From NCBI GenBank assembly GCA_000431775.1, contig FR888204.1, positions 37,219-66,920 on the forward strand: DNA of 29,702 bases. Reading direction: 5' to 3'. Positions 16,901-23,885 of the stretch are shown here, piece by piece (positions within the stretch are counted from its first letter, which is position 1; every line of letters begins with the position of its first letter). Origin of the DNA: Clostridium sp. CAG:413 (lineage in GTDB: Bacteria; Bacillota; Clostridia; Oscillospirales; Acutalibacteraceae). The notes below the pieces were generated by a model. That model ran no database searches. It had not been told where the DNA came from and saw only the letters and a list, made by a program, of their open reading frames with translations. The translations under genes and the position numbers were made by a program.

Positions 16901-18007
16901 TTCGAGCAGGGCGACGTACTGCATTGGTGGCACGTTATTGTAAACGGTGGGCAAAAGATCCGCGGTGTCCGCACCAGATGCAGCGACGACATGCTTTGGC
17001 TGCCGTATGCCTGCGCTGAGTATGCCGCAGAGACGGGTGATTATGACATCTTTGACGAAAAAGTGCCGTATATCTGTGGCGCAGCGCTGCCCGACGGGGT
17101 AAGCGAGCTTTATATGACACCCTCTCGCACCGCATATAAAGGTACAATGCTTGAGCACTGTATTAAGGCGGTCGATCTTTCGCTGAATTTCGGTGTTCAC
17201 GGGCTGCCGCTGATCGGCTCATGCGATTGGAACGATGGATTCAGTCGACTCGGCAGAAATAATGATTGCGAAAGTGTTTGGCTCGCCATGTTTCAGGTAG
17301 GAGTTTTGCACCGAATGGCCGATATCTGCGGCAAATTTGATATGAAAGATAAGCAAAAGGCGTATATTTCAACAGCCGAGGAACTCGAAAGGCAAATTGA
17401 AGCCGTTGCATGGAGGGGAGACCGCTACGCGAGAGCGATTTTTGCAGATGGCAGTGCTCTCGGCGAGGAGAAGGATTTTATAGATATCCTTCCGCAGGCT
17501 TTTGCCGTACTTTTCAATATCGGCGATAGCGAAAAAGCAAAAATCGCCGTAAATACGGCCTATGAAAGACTGTTTTGCCCCGAAAGCGGCGTCACAAGGC
17601 TACTTGCGCCCGCCTTCGACGAATCGGAAGCGCAAAAGGTCGGCTATATTGCCGAGTACCCCGAGGGTATAAGAGAGAATTCGGGTCAATACACTCATGC
17701 TGCGGTGTGGCTGGCAAGGGCGCTTTTGAAAATCGGTGAAAGAGAAAAGGGGATGAAGGTGCTTGACGGAATTGTGCCTATCGGAAGATATGATAATCCC
17801 GAAACAGCAGCAGCCTACAGAGCTGAACCCTACCTGCTTGCAGGCGATATTTCCTGCGGCAACGGTATCAACGGAAGAGTATTCCCTGCGGCAACGGTAT
17901 CAACGGGAGAGCGAGGTGGACAAATTACACCGGTTCCGCGGCTTGGCTGTATCGCACGTTCGCCGACATCGGCCGCAGTGAAGAATAAGATGCGCAGAAT
18001 ACTGTAA
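10961..18007 (+). CDS. Cyclic beta-1,2-glucan synthase-like protein (GT84-GH189-GH94), C-terminus frameshifted
   Basis: This protein (2348 aa) resembles NdvB/Cgs enzymes, which polymerise UDP-glucose into beta-1,2-glucan, cyclise it and trim it. Hydrophobic helices lie at about 216-260. The GT84 part has LDSDT (about 416), EETVLSHDILEG and the HRWIRGDWQ motif (about 563). More helices follow at about 600-640 and 713-765. Next comes a glucoamylase-like domain, now thought to be the cyclising GH189 unit (about 790-1160, with ENNFLPPDNIQFAP and RTSPTNIGLM). Two GH94 beta-sandwich segments start near 1213 and 1676. The GH94 catalytic part includes SCDWNDG, with D2092 as the likely acid. It is shorter than Brucella Cgs (about 2,870 aa). 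ATG 10961 fits GGAG 9 nt upstream; GTG 10940 and ATG 10952 are alternatives. A 32-bp duplication replaces the conserved C-terminal tail with unrelated residues, so GH94 function is doubtful. Confidence 0.85.
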   Translation: MAKRCRLAAEMRGAAVTFRRSAEGKREHSSEWLADNFYILERTAKQSAADCRSVLKTKIGSELLPSLFLTCREICGGGVLPDEEEMIKAFPRSLGGFEAELLPIALTAALISYACEGVTGDNQKLLGNSVTSLRRLGEMDFEKISATLLRSEPALAADPSGIYPVLDERSKAFYRRVVASAARRSGKSEEQAAEELIGRLNSPKSHPKRLASRGRFFLIMEAVMPLAAAFAAGMLMRNITLGLLLWLPLWEIMRRSIEKISLKGVAPGRLLRLKPDDPRVLDTHALITVSTLLPPPEKIGELEKHLEQLYLGNCASNIKICCLADHHGAPRPSMPEDKAALKAAIKAFDRLNSKYGGGFILAVRRRTYSKTQNEFTGKERKRGAITDLVAAIKGDGRAFVCLHGDRTSLHKVKYLIALDSDTRLAFDGARVLISAAEHPANRPVIDGGRVVRGYGIIAPAAENRLDGGSSAFARVMTGQSGFSSYDSARSERYQDLFGEGIFCGKGLISVEAYHALIPDVFPEETVLSHDILEGCLLRTAFMPEVQITDAFPQSVGSYFAREHRWIRGDWQNLGFIFGRNSLSALSRYKLFDNLRRSVTPVVCLALILASVVIQGDAGVTVAVISLLALAAGDIYAGLSALISGGLPSMSRLFFSRSLPEALGGLSRAFIDFALSAKRAYTALNAIVKAVWRRFVSGKNMLEWVTASNSERAGSTVGLLISCIPSAAASAVMLIAGLPIHRLYGLILLADIPLTLFAGRRPSRSEKQLSPEQRERLLDHCAAMWGFFDEQCGRENNFLPPDNIQFAPVRATARRTSPTNIGLMLLSFLAARDLGFITSAELHMRLNLSLGTVEKLEKYHGNLLNWYNTVTLEPLEPRFVSFVDSGNFLCCLVALRQGLREYAGECPSLGGLISRMERLENATELQIFRNERKKLFAVGVDPATGERSGSCYDFFMTEARTAVYYAVARRIVPPEYWGSMSRLLVSSGRYAGAVSWTGTMFEYFMPDIFLPSPPGSLSYESLHFCLYCQRKRAGRRPFGVSESGFYAFDGDLNYQYKAHGVQRLGLRRGLDNEYVVSPYSSFLVLSAAPKAAMANLKRLENMGLGGKYGLCEAADFTPSRCGGAGFAAVRSYMAHHVGMSLLAADNLLTGQKMQRRFMSDGFMSGASGLLEEKIPADVRAFKDIRSAEVSKPRERVRERSVISPCPDPTRPRTALYTNGRLTCCISDIGTSLGTFDGYDVNAADGDPIGRPQGVFAVFTGDDGRRMPFIRAIDTDGAAKFSCEFVGDRAIHTAAVKGMRLTMQSGVMSGRNCEVRRFTVENQSRREQLSGRLTVYFEPCLDKKERFAAHPMYSKLFLVDEFDRENGCAVFGRRDGSACAAAAGFIEDGFAFEGARERVLSTPRGVFSLGERDVFAFGRGNPDACCAFERHIELAAGGKGEFTLLIAVDETAEQAVGTFAAAKSMSGSKRLSKSLLLGDRAAEAVLGEMLPAVLYPCLFRKGTVIGDAAEFTREDIWSFGISGDLPILLMNFADDADQAALRPYIVANRLLRSCGLRSDLVIAYSGTGEYGASPAAKLRSLAAEEGCELMIGIKGGIHLVDIARHSYRQRLALEHMSICVPHGAENTEKEPQKPFKPLPLHRITDKKNSEISIRDVKRYSFTDSEITIEKEPATVDIPWNIVLANKSCGTMPSDKSLGFTWALNSRENKLTPWYNDTLSDNCGEMLIMKYEGALYDIAALGTVTFTPNKAVWRVTVGGVDIEAVVETADRGCAKRCSVEAVNRSGSIRSFDLFYYVLPVLGVGLNSPSVFFARRTDHGALLRNALAEFPGSMYLQCSAVPEYVTFSRRDFFEGKLNSNENVPADCCAAVGKRFSLAAGGRIKLDFTLSWGANADSALKLPEIACFTNGYRPPRLHSGYKKFDLFANSFLYSQIKVCRFFGRTGFYQCSGAYGFRDQLQDCLAFLKTEPQLARTHLLRCAAVQFEQGDVLHWWHVIVNGGQKIRGVRTRCSDDMLWLPYACAEYAAETGDYDIFDEKVPYICGAALPDGVSELYMTPSRTAYKGTMLEHCIKAVDLSLNFGVHGLPLIGSCDWNDGFSRLGRNNDCESVWLAMFQVGVLHRMADICGKFDMKDKQKAYISTAEELERQIEAVAWRGDRYARAIFADGSALGEEKDFIDILPQAFAVLFNIGDSEKAKIAVNTAYERLFCPESGVTRLLAPAFDESEAQKVGYIAEYPEGIRENSGQYTHAAVWLARALLKIGEREKGMKVLDGIVPIGRYDNPETAAAYRAEPYLLAGDISCGNGINGRVFPAATVSTGERGGQITPVPRLGCIARSPTSAAVKNKMRRIL
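17848..17911 (+). repeat. 32-bp imperfect tandem duplication causing a frameshift in the glucan synthase gene
   Basis: Two adjacent 32-bp units (17848-17879 and 17880-17911) match at 30 of 32 positions; they differ at 17852/17884 (T/C) and 17875/17907 (A/G). Because 32 is not a multiple of three, reading leaves the GH94 frame after the first copy. In the frame used from 17905 onward the DNA encodes NGRARWTNYTGSAAWLYR and then a short tail ending at TAA 17986-17988, which is the expected GH94 C-terminus. Removing one copy would restore it. Confidence 0.9.
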
Positions 18008-18023
18008 AAGGCTTAGACTTTAC

Positions 18024-18073
18024 AAACCGCTCATGCAGGTCATTTATTGACCGGCATGGGCGGTTTTTCTTTG
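18024..18073 (+). terminator. Rho-independent terminator after glucan synthase gene
   Basis: A long stem is formed by AAACCGCTCATGCAGGTCA and TGACCGGCATGGGCGGTTT, with one G-U pair and one mismatch, around a TTTAT loop. It runs into a T-rich tract (18064-18073). It ends the transcript that appears to begin upstream of spoVAC. Confidence 0.92.
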
Positions 18074-18075
18074 AT

Positions 18076-18419
18076 TTTGCAAGAATTTCGGCAGCTCTAA
18101 GGTCGTGAGAATAAACTACAGATAATGAAATCCGTAAGGCTTATAAGCTTTACATGTGGGCTTTTAATTCTTGATATGAATAATAATTCGAATTTTATGA
18201 GAATTTATCTATACATTTTAAATATATACCCTTTCGGCGACAGGCAAACCGTCGGCGAACACATAACGGTTTTACCTCCGTATGTAAAGCAAAAGAGCTT
18301 TATAGGAAAACTTTTGATTTTAGTTCAACGAAGGAAAAATAAGCGTTGTAAATATGAACAAAAAATCGCGAATTTGCTTGTTGATTTCTAACAAAATGTT
18401 AATGAGATTTTGAAAATCG
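18076..18419. other. AT-rich gene-less stretch
   Basis: I see no convincing gene here. One 88-codon open frame (18125-18391) lacks a ribosome site, has no recognisable family resemblance and has low-complexity AT-rich codons. The stretch is clearly richer in A and T than its surroundings and lies between a terminator and a strong promoter. Two short segments near 18118-18132 and 18141-18170 resemble parts of the GH94-coding region at about 15937 and 16042, but too briefly to call a duplicated remnant. Confidence 0.6.
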
Positions 18420-18448
18420 TTGACATTGACCTGCAAATTAGGTATAGT
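18420..18448 (+). promoter_or_regulatory. Strong sigma-A-type promoter of the surface-protein locus
   Basis: TTGACA (18420-18425), a 17-nt spacer and TATAGT (18443-18448) give a -35 that is perfect and a -10 with one mismatch. The predicted start is near 18455. A perfect 10-bp palindrome ACCATATGGT (18456-18465) covers the first transcribed bases and could be an operator. The 5' leader would be about 208 nt long. Confidence 0.8.
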
Positions 18449-18505
18449 TAATATGACCATATGGTGTGTCCGTGGGCGTAGTGTCGCCATTTTAAATGAC
18501 ATTGT

Positions 18506-18602
18506 GCGCCTCGGCCATGCCGTTACGATAATATCCCGTGCGGCGTCCGCTGTTTTACGGCGATGGTGTAAGCCGAGCGGCGGCCTAAATCAGGAAAGGC
18601 GC
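18506..18602 (+). promoter_or_regulatory. Candidate structured 5' leader RNA
   Basis: The untranslated leader of the first giant surface-protein gene contains nested complementary arms. GCGCC (18506-18510) pairs with GGCGC (18598-18602). TCGG (18511-18514) pairs with CCGA (18573-18576). CCATGCCGT (18515-18523) pairs with ACGGCGATGG (18557-18566) with one bulged G. Inside these is a small GCGG/CCGC hairpin (18540-18550). The element is GC-rich, while the DNA just before the promoter is AT-rich. I cannot match it to a known riboswitch. A segment reading GTAAGCC then GGCCTAAA recalls part of the cyclic-di-GMP-I core, but the other conserved half is not seen. Confidence 0.45.
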
Positions 18603-18662
18603 ATGGGGCTGTTATCTCGTTTTAAGGCTTCAATGTGAAAATCTTTATGGAGGTGCACAGAT

Positions 18663-21600
18663 TTGAAAAAGTCAACCCGAATCCTCGCGGTCCTTATGGC
18701 TTTTGCGATGCTTATCGGCTCATTCTCGGTCGTCGGCAGCGCTTATCAGGCTTATAAGGGCGAAGCAATCAAGGACTCATACAACGACATTGATACTCCT
18801 ACTTTTACTACGGAGCAGTATGCGTCTATGGGCCTTGATGAGCTTGACCGTATGCTTGCGGAGGAGAACCTGTTTCTTAATGTATATGTCGGTTCTCTTG
18901 ATCTCCGCAGCGTGGACAGCACACTCACCAGTGCCGTTTCTCTGGTCGAAAGCCTTCCCTCAACGCTTCTTTCCTTGCTTAAGGATGCCAAGGAGCTTCA
19001 GCCCCCCATCCTTAAACTGAAAGGCTATACCAGAGGCACCAAGACCGATCTCGAAATCGTTTATGCGCTGCTTAACCTTCTCGGCGATCTTTCACCTATC
19101 GTTCAGAAGTATGCAGCCCAGACGCTTGACCTCGGTATTGCCAACGGCTTCGTCAAGGACTATATGTTCAATGTCCGTGAGCTTCTTATCGGTTTGCTCT
19201 ACGGTCTCACTCCGGAAGGCAAGACCGCTAAGTTCAATGCCCTCAAGGACGAGCTCCCCGCTAAGTATAAGACCGATAACGCAACGCTCACCCTTCTTCA
19301 GGATCTTCTCAACTACTACGTTCTCGGTACTTGGGAGAAGCTTGATGACAAGTTCGGTGACATAGCGAATTCAAAGGACAAGTATTCATATGTTCTTTAC
19401 AAGGAATATGCTTTCTCCGAGAAGTATGGCGAGACTGCTCCCGACACTACAAAATATGATTACTACGGCTGGGTTCATCCCAATCAGTGGGTCACCTTCG
19501 GCCTCGGCGGATGCGTGAGAGTTAATGAAGGTGAAACCACCGGCCATAATCCGGATTATTCACTTGTCGACATAACCGGCAATGTAAAGGCCTACGACTT
19601 TATCGAGGCTATTATGCGTCAGGCATACAATTATGTTGCTGTTCCTGTTCTCAACAGACTTACGAGACCTTGGCTCCGTCAGCTTTGCGGCGTTGAGTAT
19701 CTCGCCGAAAAGAAAAATAAGACCGTATACAACCAGAATACTCAGCTTTGGGAAAACAACCCCACCTATGACCCCAACTACGACGGTGAAGCTTTTGATG
19801 AAGCTGAGCTTATGAAGACAAACACCCTAGCAAAGCTCTTCAACCTTAATGCCGTAGTTCCCAAGGTCGATTTCAGCACATTCGGTGCGAATGATACTTT
19901 CGTTGATAAGTTAAACGATATCGCAGGCGAGTTCGCTAATGCGATCCTGAAGAACAACGTCCAGATCGGCGATCAGAACTATAGCTGGACTTGGATTCAG
20001 GGCGGCAACCAGTATCTCTTCCAGAATGTTTGCTCTGTTGCAAAATTCGTGCTCCAGATCAGCGGCGATCTCTTCTTCCCCTCATACTTCAAGACGGTTC
20101 CCGCTTCGGAAATCGCAACCATGAATGATCAGCAGGTCGTTTCTTACGTCCTCAGAGCTATCTTCAACGGCTCGGTCAAGTGGATCTACATTGATGAGAG
20201 CTGCCAGACCATCGCTGATGTTTGCTACAGTGCAGTTGAGCAGCTTGCATGGCAGGATATTCCCGAGATCACCTACACGAAGCCTAATAGGTCTGCCTAC
20301 GGCACCGACGGCGAATATAACACTGCAATAGTCAACAAGTGCCTTGACATCCTCTTTGATGTTGCGGTTTACAACCTCAATCAGGGCCTTGATATGGTTC
20401 CCGGCAAGACCTCCTCGAACCCCATCACGGCAAACGGCCTTCTTAAGTATCAGGGCGACACCGGCTCCTATGAGAATAACTTCGTTCAGATAGCGGCTTG
20501 GGCAGTCAGCACTTACGGCTCGATCTTAGCCCTTGACTTCAAGAGCGACGATTACAACGGCAGTGTCGGCAGACTTACCGCTAATGATGTTTGGTCCGAC
20601 TTTGATACCCTTATTGATGCGATAATCCCCATCAAGTCAGGTAACAATCCTTGGATCTCTGAAGAAATTGCCGGTAACGAATATGTTGCAAAGTCCTTTA
20701 TCTTTGACAACATTGTTTACCCGCTCACCAACCTTGATGCAAGCGGCTTCGCAGAAATCTTCAAGAGGAATCCCAACGGCGCATTTGCAACGATGACCGG
20801 TATTCCTGTTATCATCAACATAATTAATAATGTTTTTGATCTTCTCTTCCCCAACGTATTTAAGCAGGGCGTAACGACCATCGACGGTATTCTTGAGAAT
20901 AACCTTCTCGGCTCCATGGTCGCTGACATTCTTAAGTCCCTCGGCACCAGCTCCTTCAGCGGCGCTACCAACGGTACTACCATTAACGGTAGAGGCGTTC
21001 AGATAGCTAATGTCGCTCTTCCCGTTGTCTGCATGATCCTTGGCCTCAGCGACGCTCAGTCGTTCAAAGAGCTTGAGAACTACATGCCTTCGGTTATTTC
21101 TGCTTCCGACGATGAGGGCTTCCTCGTCTACAACGGCTCCAGCGGCGTTAATACCGGCTATACAGATAAGGACGGCACCTTCACCCAGGATAGCCTTTAT
21201 ACTTATGAAATAGTCAGCGCAACCGTTAAGGCCTATAAGAACGGCGGTGTTTCGCAGTCCGTTTCAATTGCGGGCATTGGCTCCGGTAACACCCTTGCCG
21301 GCGGCGAGAAGAAGAAGGTTAAGCTCTCCAACCTCCAGGATGGTCAGCTTCTTGAATTCACTATCGAGTATAAAGTTAGGCTCGAAGACGGTACTTACCT
21401 CGGCGGTGAGGGAACCAAGCTTGTAAACACCACCTATTCTTATGTTGCTCCCGCAGGTGCAGATAAGGATGACGACTCCATTGAGAAGTCGATTGACGCC
21501 GGCAACAGCCGCTCCGTCAAGTACGAGTCTGAAATCTATATCAAGAGCGGCAAGGCTCTCTCGAGCATCGGCAGCCACGGTATCCGTATTAAGGATAAAA

Positions 21601-23744
21601 ACGGCGGCAGTGCTGCCCCGGGAAACGTTAGCAGTGCTGCCACGGCAACCGTTACCGGCGTTACCAACGGCAACAGCTCCTATCCGTTCGCAGTTATCAA
21701 CAGTGATGCTAACGCTCTGAGTGTCAGCATGACCGGTGAAGAGGGTACTTACTTCCTCAGCCCGTTCGAGATAGCCAAGAAGGCTGACGGCAAGAATTAC
21801 GAGAGAATAGAGCCCACTTATCAGCTGGATCAAAACGGCAACACTGTATATGACGACAATGGCGATCCTATCGTCATCGGCAACAACGGCGGCGTTCCGG
21901 TCGGTAAGTATACCATTACCGCAGCTGTCAATGTCGGCGGCACCAATGTCAACGTCCCCATTAATGTCCACATCTATAACGATTATAACCTTGGTTCCAT
22001 CTTTGCAAACGCTGTTGCGGCTAACCGCCAGCAGGGCGACTATAACAGCGACACCGTTACTCAGACTCTGTGGTCAGACTACACCACCGCGCTGAATAAT
22101 GCTGCTACACTTGCTCTTAAGCCGAAGACCGGCAGCACCTTTGAGAGTGACATCAGAGCAACCGACGGCAAGTTTGAGAACCTTTATCAGCAGTATGCAG
22201 AGGCTCTTACCAACGCTATTGAAGCTCTTGAAGCGCATGCTATAGACGCCGGTGTCAGCGGTATCGAGCAGGCTCTCGCTGCAATCAACAAGGGTCATGA
22301 CTTTGTCACCAAGACCTATACCGCAAACGGCAAGACCTATAATTATCGCGAGCCCATGAACTACTATGAGGACGGCTTCCCGTTCTTCGGTATGCGTGAC
22401 TATGTTCCTCATACTTACAATCAGTTCAGGACTGCAAGAGACAGAGCTAACAAGATCATTAATTCTCAGGTATTCTACATCAATACTCCGCTTGAGGGCG
22501 ACTATACCGATGAAGAGCTTGCGGCGTTCAATGAATCTATCAAGGCTTATGACAAAAATACCGCGAATAAGAGCGCAGTCAGCTCGATCGAATCGGCTTA
22601 TGCGATCCATATGCTTGAACTTACCGGCGAACGTCTGATCAGACTTGTTGCCAACAAGTCCAAGCTTGAAAAGGTCATTGATATGTGCATCACCAACGCA
22701 GATATCAACGCAGGCGGCGCTTCCTACTACACCTCAGAATCCTGGAATAACTATCAGCATGCTAAGACCTTCGCATTGAAGGTTGCTGCAGAGGCCACCG
22801 GCACTGCGGAGAATCCCGCCGATCTTACCCCCTCCAAGGTCAACGTTGCTATGGTCAACCTGATCTCGAGCTGGAAGAGACTTGTTAAGGGCTGCGACTA
22901 CACCGCTCTTGATAATGCTGTTACTGCTTCGCAGAGCATCCTTAACCAGGCGGCTACCCCCGAGGAGAACAACACCTACAAGGTATTCACCAAGGACAGC
23001 TATGACGCTTTCTATGCGGCTTATACCGCTGCAAAGAAAATCGACAGAAACCTTGCTGATACTGTCGAAAACAACAAGAAGATCGCTGAGATAGCTCAGA
23101 ACCTTGTTGACGCAATAGCTAACATTAAGGAAGTAGGTCAGGGCGGCGGAACAGACCCCGTATGGGCACTTCTTGCCGATGCAGGATATACCACTTACAA
23201 CGCATATTCAGAGCCTTACTCGCCTTGGATCGAGGAGAGCAGAGCGCTGCTCGACTATATCGGCAGCGTTTATCTTGAGGAATATGGCGGCGCAGACCTT
23301 ACCGGTCTTATCTTCGGTATCCCCGAAGGCGGCGTTTCCGCAGTCGGCGAGATCATCAACGAGAGTTCTCTTGAGAATGTAACCGTTGAGATCACAGAGA
23401 ATGCCGGCGGCATTTACGGTACAGGCTCGCTCATCATCATCCGCAACGCAGGGACCGGGGAGATAATCGGCATCTATATGGTGATCCTCCGCGGCGATAT
23501 CAACTGCGACGGCGAGATCAGCGCAATCGACCAGATGGAACTTGACCCGTTCCTCAGCTATGAAGAGGACTGGACAGGCGACGAAACTCTTAAGTACAAG
23601 TACTTTGCAGCCGATGTCAACTATGACTTTGAGGCAGACTCGATAGATACCATGTATCTTGACCAGTATTTCTCATACGATATTGATATCAGCCAGATTG
23701 AGCAGGGCGGCGCTATCGACGCCGGCGGTTCATTCATCGAATAA
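18663..23744 (+). CDS. Giant secreted protein with FIVAR-like repeats and C-terminal divergent dockerin
   Basis: This is a 1693-aa secreted protein. A Sec signal peptide covers about residues 1-27 (KK-STR, a hydrophobic core, then VVGSA before the probable cut). TTG 18663 is the likely start, with GGAGGT 8 nt upstream. Residues about 30-830 are a large domain I do not recognise, rich in Tyr, Asn and Leu. An Ig/beta-like region (about 830-1100) follows. Three helical segments then resemble FIVAR modules (about 1120-1190, 1350-1405, 1410-1488). An X-module-like beta domain (about 1495-1608) precedes a dockerin. Its first loop is DINCDGEISAID (D1612, N1614, D1616, D1623) and the second is DVNYDFEADSID (D1651 to D1662). 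The dockerin suggests calcium-dependent docking to a cohesin-bearing partner. No LPXTG or C-terminal membrane helix is present. Codon use is biased toward C-ending codons, as for abundant proteins. Confidence 0.85.
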   Translation: MKKSTRILAVLMAFAMLIGSFSVVGSAYQAYKGEAIKDSYNDIDTPTFTTEQYASMGLDELDRMLAEENLFLNVYVGSLDLRSVDSTLTSAVSLVESLPSTLLSLLKDAKELQPPILKLKGYTRGTKTDLEIVYALLNLLGDLSPIVQKYAAQTLDLGIANGFVKDYMFNVRELLIGLLYGLTPEGKTAKFNALKDELPAKYKTDNATLTLLQDLLNYYVLGTWEKLDDKFGDIANSKDKYSYVLYKEYAFSEKYGETAPDTTKYDYYGWVHPNQWVTFGLGGCVRVNEGETTGHNPDYSLVDITGNVKAYDFIEAIMRQAYNYVAVPVLNRLTRPWLRQLCGVEYLAEKKNKTVYNQNTQLWENNPTYDPNYDGEAFDEAELMKTNTLAKLFNLNAVVPKVDFSTFGANDTFVDKLNDIAGEFANAILKNNVQIGDQNYSWTWIQGGNQYLFQNVCSVAKFVLQISGDLFFPSYFKTVPASEIATMNDQQVVSYVLRAIFNGSVKWIYIDESCQTIADVCYSAVEQLAWQDIPEITYTKPNRSAYGTDGEYNTAIVNKCLDILFDVAVYNLNQGLDMVPGKTSSNPITANGLLKYQGDTGSYENNFVQIAAWAVSTYGSILALDFKSDDYNGSVGRLTANDVWSDFDTLIDAIIPIKSGNNPWISEEIAGNEYVAKSFIFDNIVYPLTNLDASGFAEIFKRNPNGAFATMTGIPVIINIINNVFDLLFPNVFKQGVTTIDGILENNLLGSMVADILKSLGTSSFSGATNGTTINGRGVQIANVALPVVCMILGLSDAQSFKELENYMPSVISASDDEGFLVYNGSSGVNTGYTDKDGTFTQDSLYTYEIVSATVKAYKNGGVSQSVSIAGIGSGNTLAGGEKKKVKLSNLQDGQLLEFTIEYKVRLEDGTYLGGEGTKLVNTTYSYVAPAGADKDDDSIEKSIDAGNSRSVKYESEIYIKSGKALSSIGSHGIRIKDKNGGSAAPGNVSSAATATVTGVTNGNSSYPFAVINSDANALSVSMTGEEGTYFLSPFEIAKKADGKNYERIEPTYQLDQNGNTVYDDNGDPIVIGNNGGVPVGKYTITAAVNVGGTNVNVPINVHIYNDYNLGSIFANAVAANRQQGDYNSDTVTQTLWSDYTTALNNAATLALKPKTGSTFESDIRATDGKFENLYQQYAEALTNAIEALEAHAIDAGVSGIEQALAAINKGHDFVTKTYTANGKTYNYREPMNYYEDGFPFFGMRDYVPHTYNQFRTARDRANKIINSQVFYINTPLEGDYTDEELAAFNESIKAYDKNTANKSAVSSIESAYAIHMLELTGERLIRLVANKSKLEKVIDMCITNADINAGGASYYTSESWNNYQHAKTFALKVAAEATGTAENPADLTPSKVNVAMVNLISSWKRLVKGCDYTALDNAVTASQSILNQAATPEENNTYKVFTKDSYDAFYAAYTAAKKIDRNLADTVENNKKIAEIAQNLVDAIANIKEVGQGGGTDPVWALLADAGYTTYNAYSEPYSPWIEESRALLDYIGSVYLEEYGGADLTGLIFGIPEGGVSAVGEIINESSLENVTVEITENAGGIYGTGSLIIIRNAGTGEIIGIYMVILRGDINCDGEISAIDQMELDPFLSYEEDWTGDETLKYKYFAADVNYDFEADSIDTMYLDQYFSYDIDISQIEQGGAIDAGGSFIE

Positions 23745-23766
23745 TCATTCGCAACTTATCAAAAGC

Positions 23767-23800
23767 GCAGTGCCGATGTCAAATTCGGCACCGGCACTGC
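23767..23800 (+). other. Intergenic hairpin with two mutually exclusive pairings
   Basis: GCAGTGCCG (23767-23775) can pair with CGGCACTGC (23792-23800) over 9 bp. Alternatively GTGCCGA (23770-23776) can pair with TCGGCAC (23785-23791) over 7 bp with an 8-nt loop. No T-run follows, so this is not a standard intrinsic terminator. It may be a stability or processing element between the two surface-protein genes. Confidence 0.5.
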
Positions 23801-23839
23801 AAGATCAGCTCTTAATTATCCATAATGATTAGGATGAAG

Positions 23840-23885
23840 CACAATTGTGAAATTGTGATCATAATAAAGGAGGAAAATGAGCTAA
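23840..23885 (+). promoter_or_regulatory. Palindrome, ribosome site and two-codon ORF before the second giant gene
   Basis: CACAATTGTG (23840-23849) is a perfect palindrome, and CACAATT (23840-23846) can also pair with AATTGTG (23851-23857). AAAGGAGG (23866-23873) is a strong ribosome site. It is followed by ATG AGC TAA (23877-23885), whose stop shares its last base with the proposed start codon at 23885. Ribosomes may initiate at either ATG. Confidence 0.4.

Noticed and set aside
18118..18170. Short resemblance to parts of the GH94-coding sequence near 15937 and 16042 (ACAGATA-TGAAAT and GCTTTACATG segments in the same order)
   Set aside because: The matches are only about 12-20 bases each with different spacing, and both regions are AT-rich, so chance is a sufficient explanation by eye.
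18125..18391. An 88-codon + strand open frame in the AT-rich intergenic stretch
   Set aside because: It has no ribosome site, no recognisable motif and AT-rich random-looking codons, and it ends just before the strong promoter.
18560..18602. Possible cyclic-di-GMP-I riboswitch in the leader (GTAAGCC ... GGCCTAAA)
   Set aside because: The 5' conserved GGGCAAACC-type half and the typical three-way arrangement are not visible, and stronger nested pairings use the same bases.
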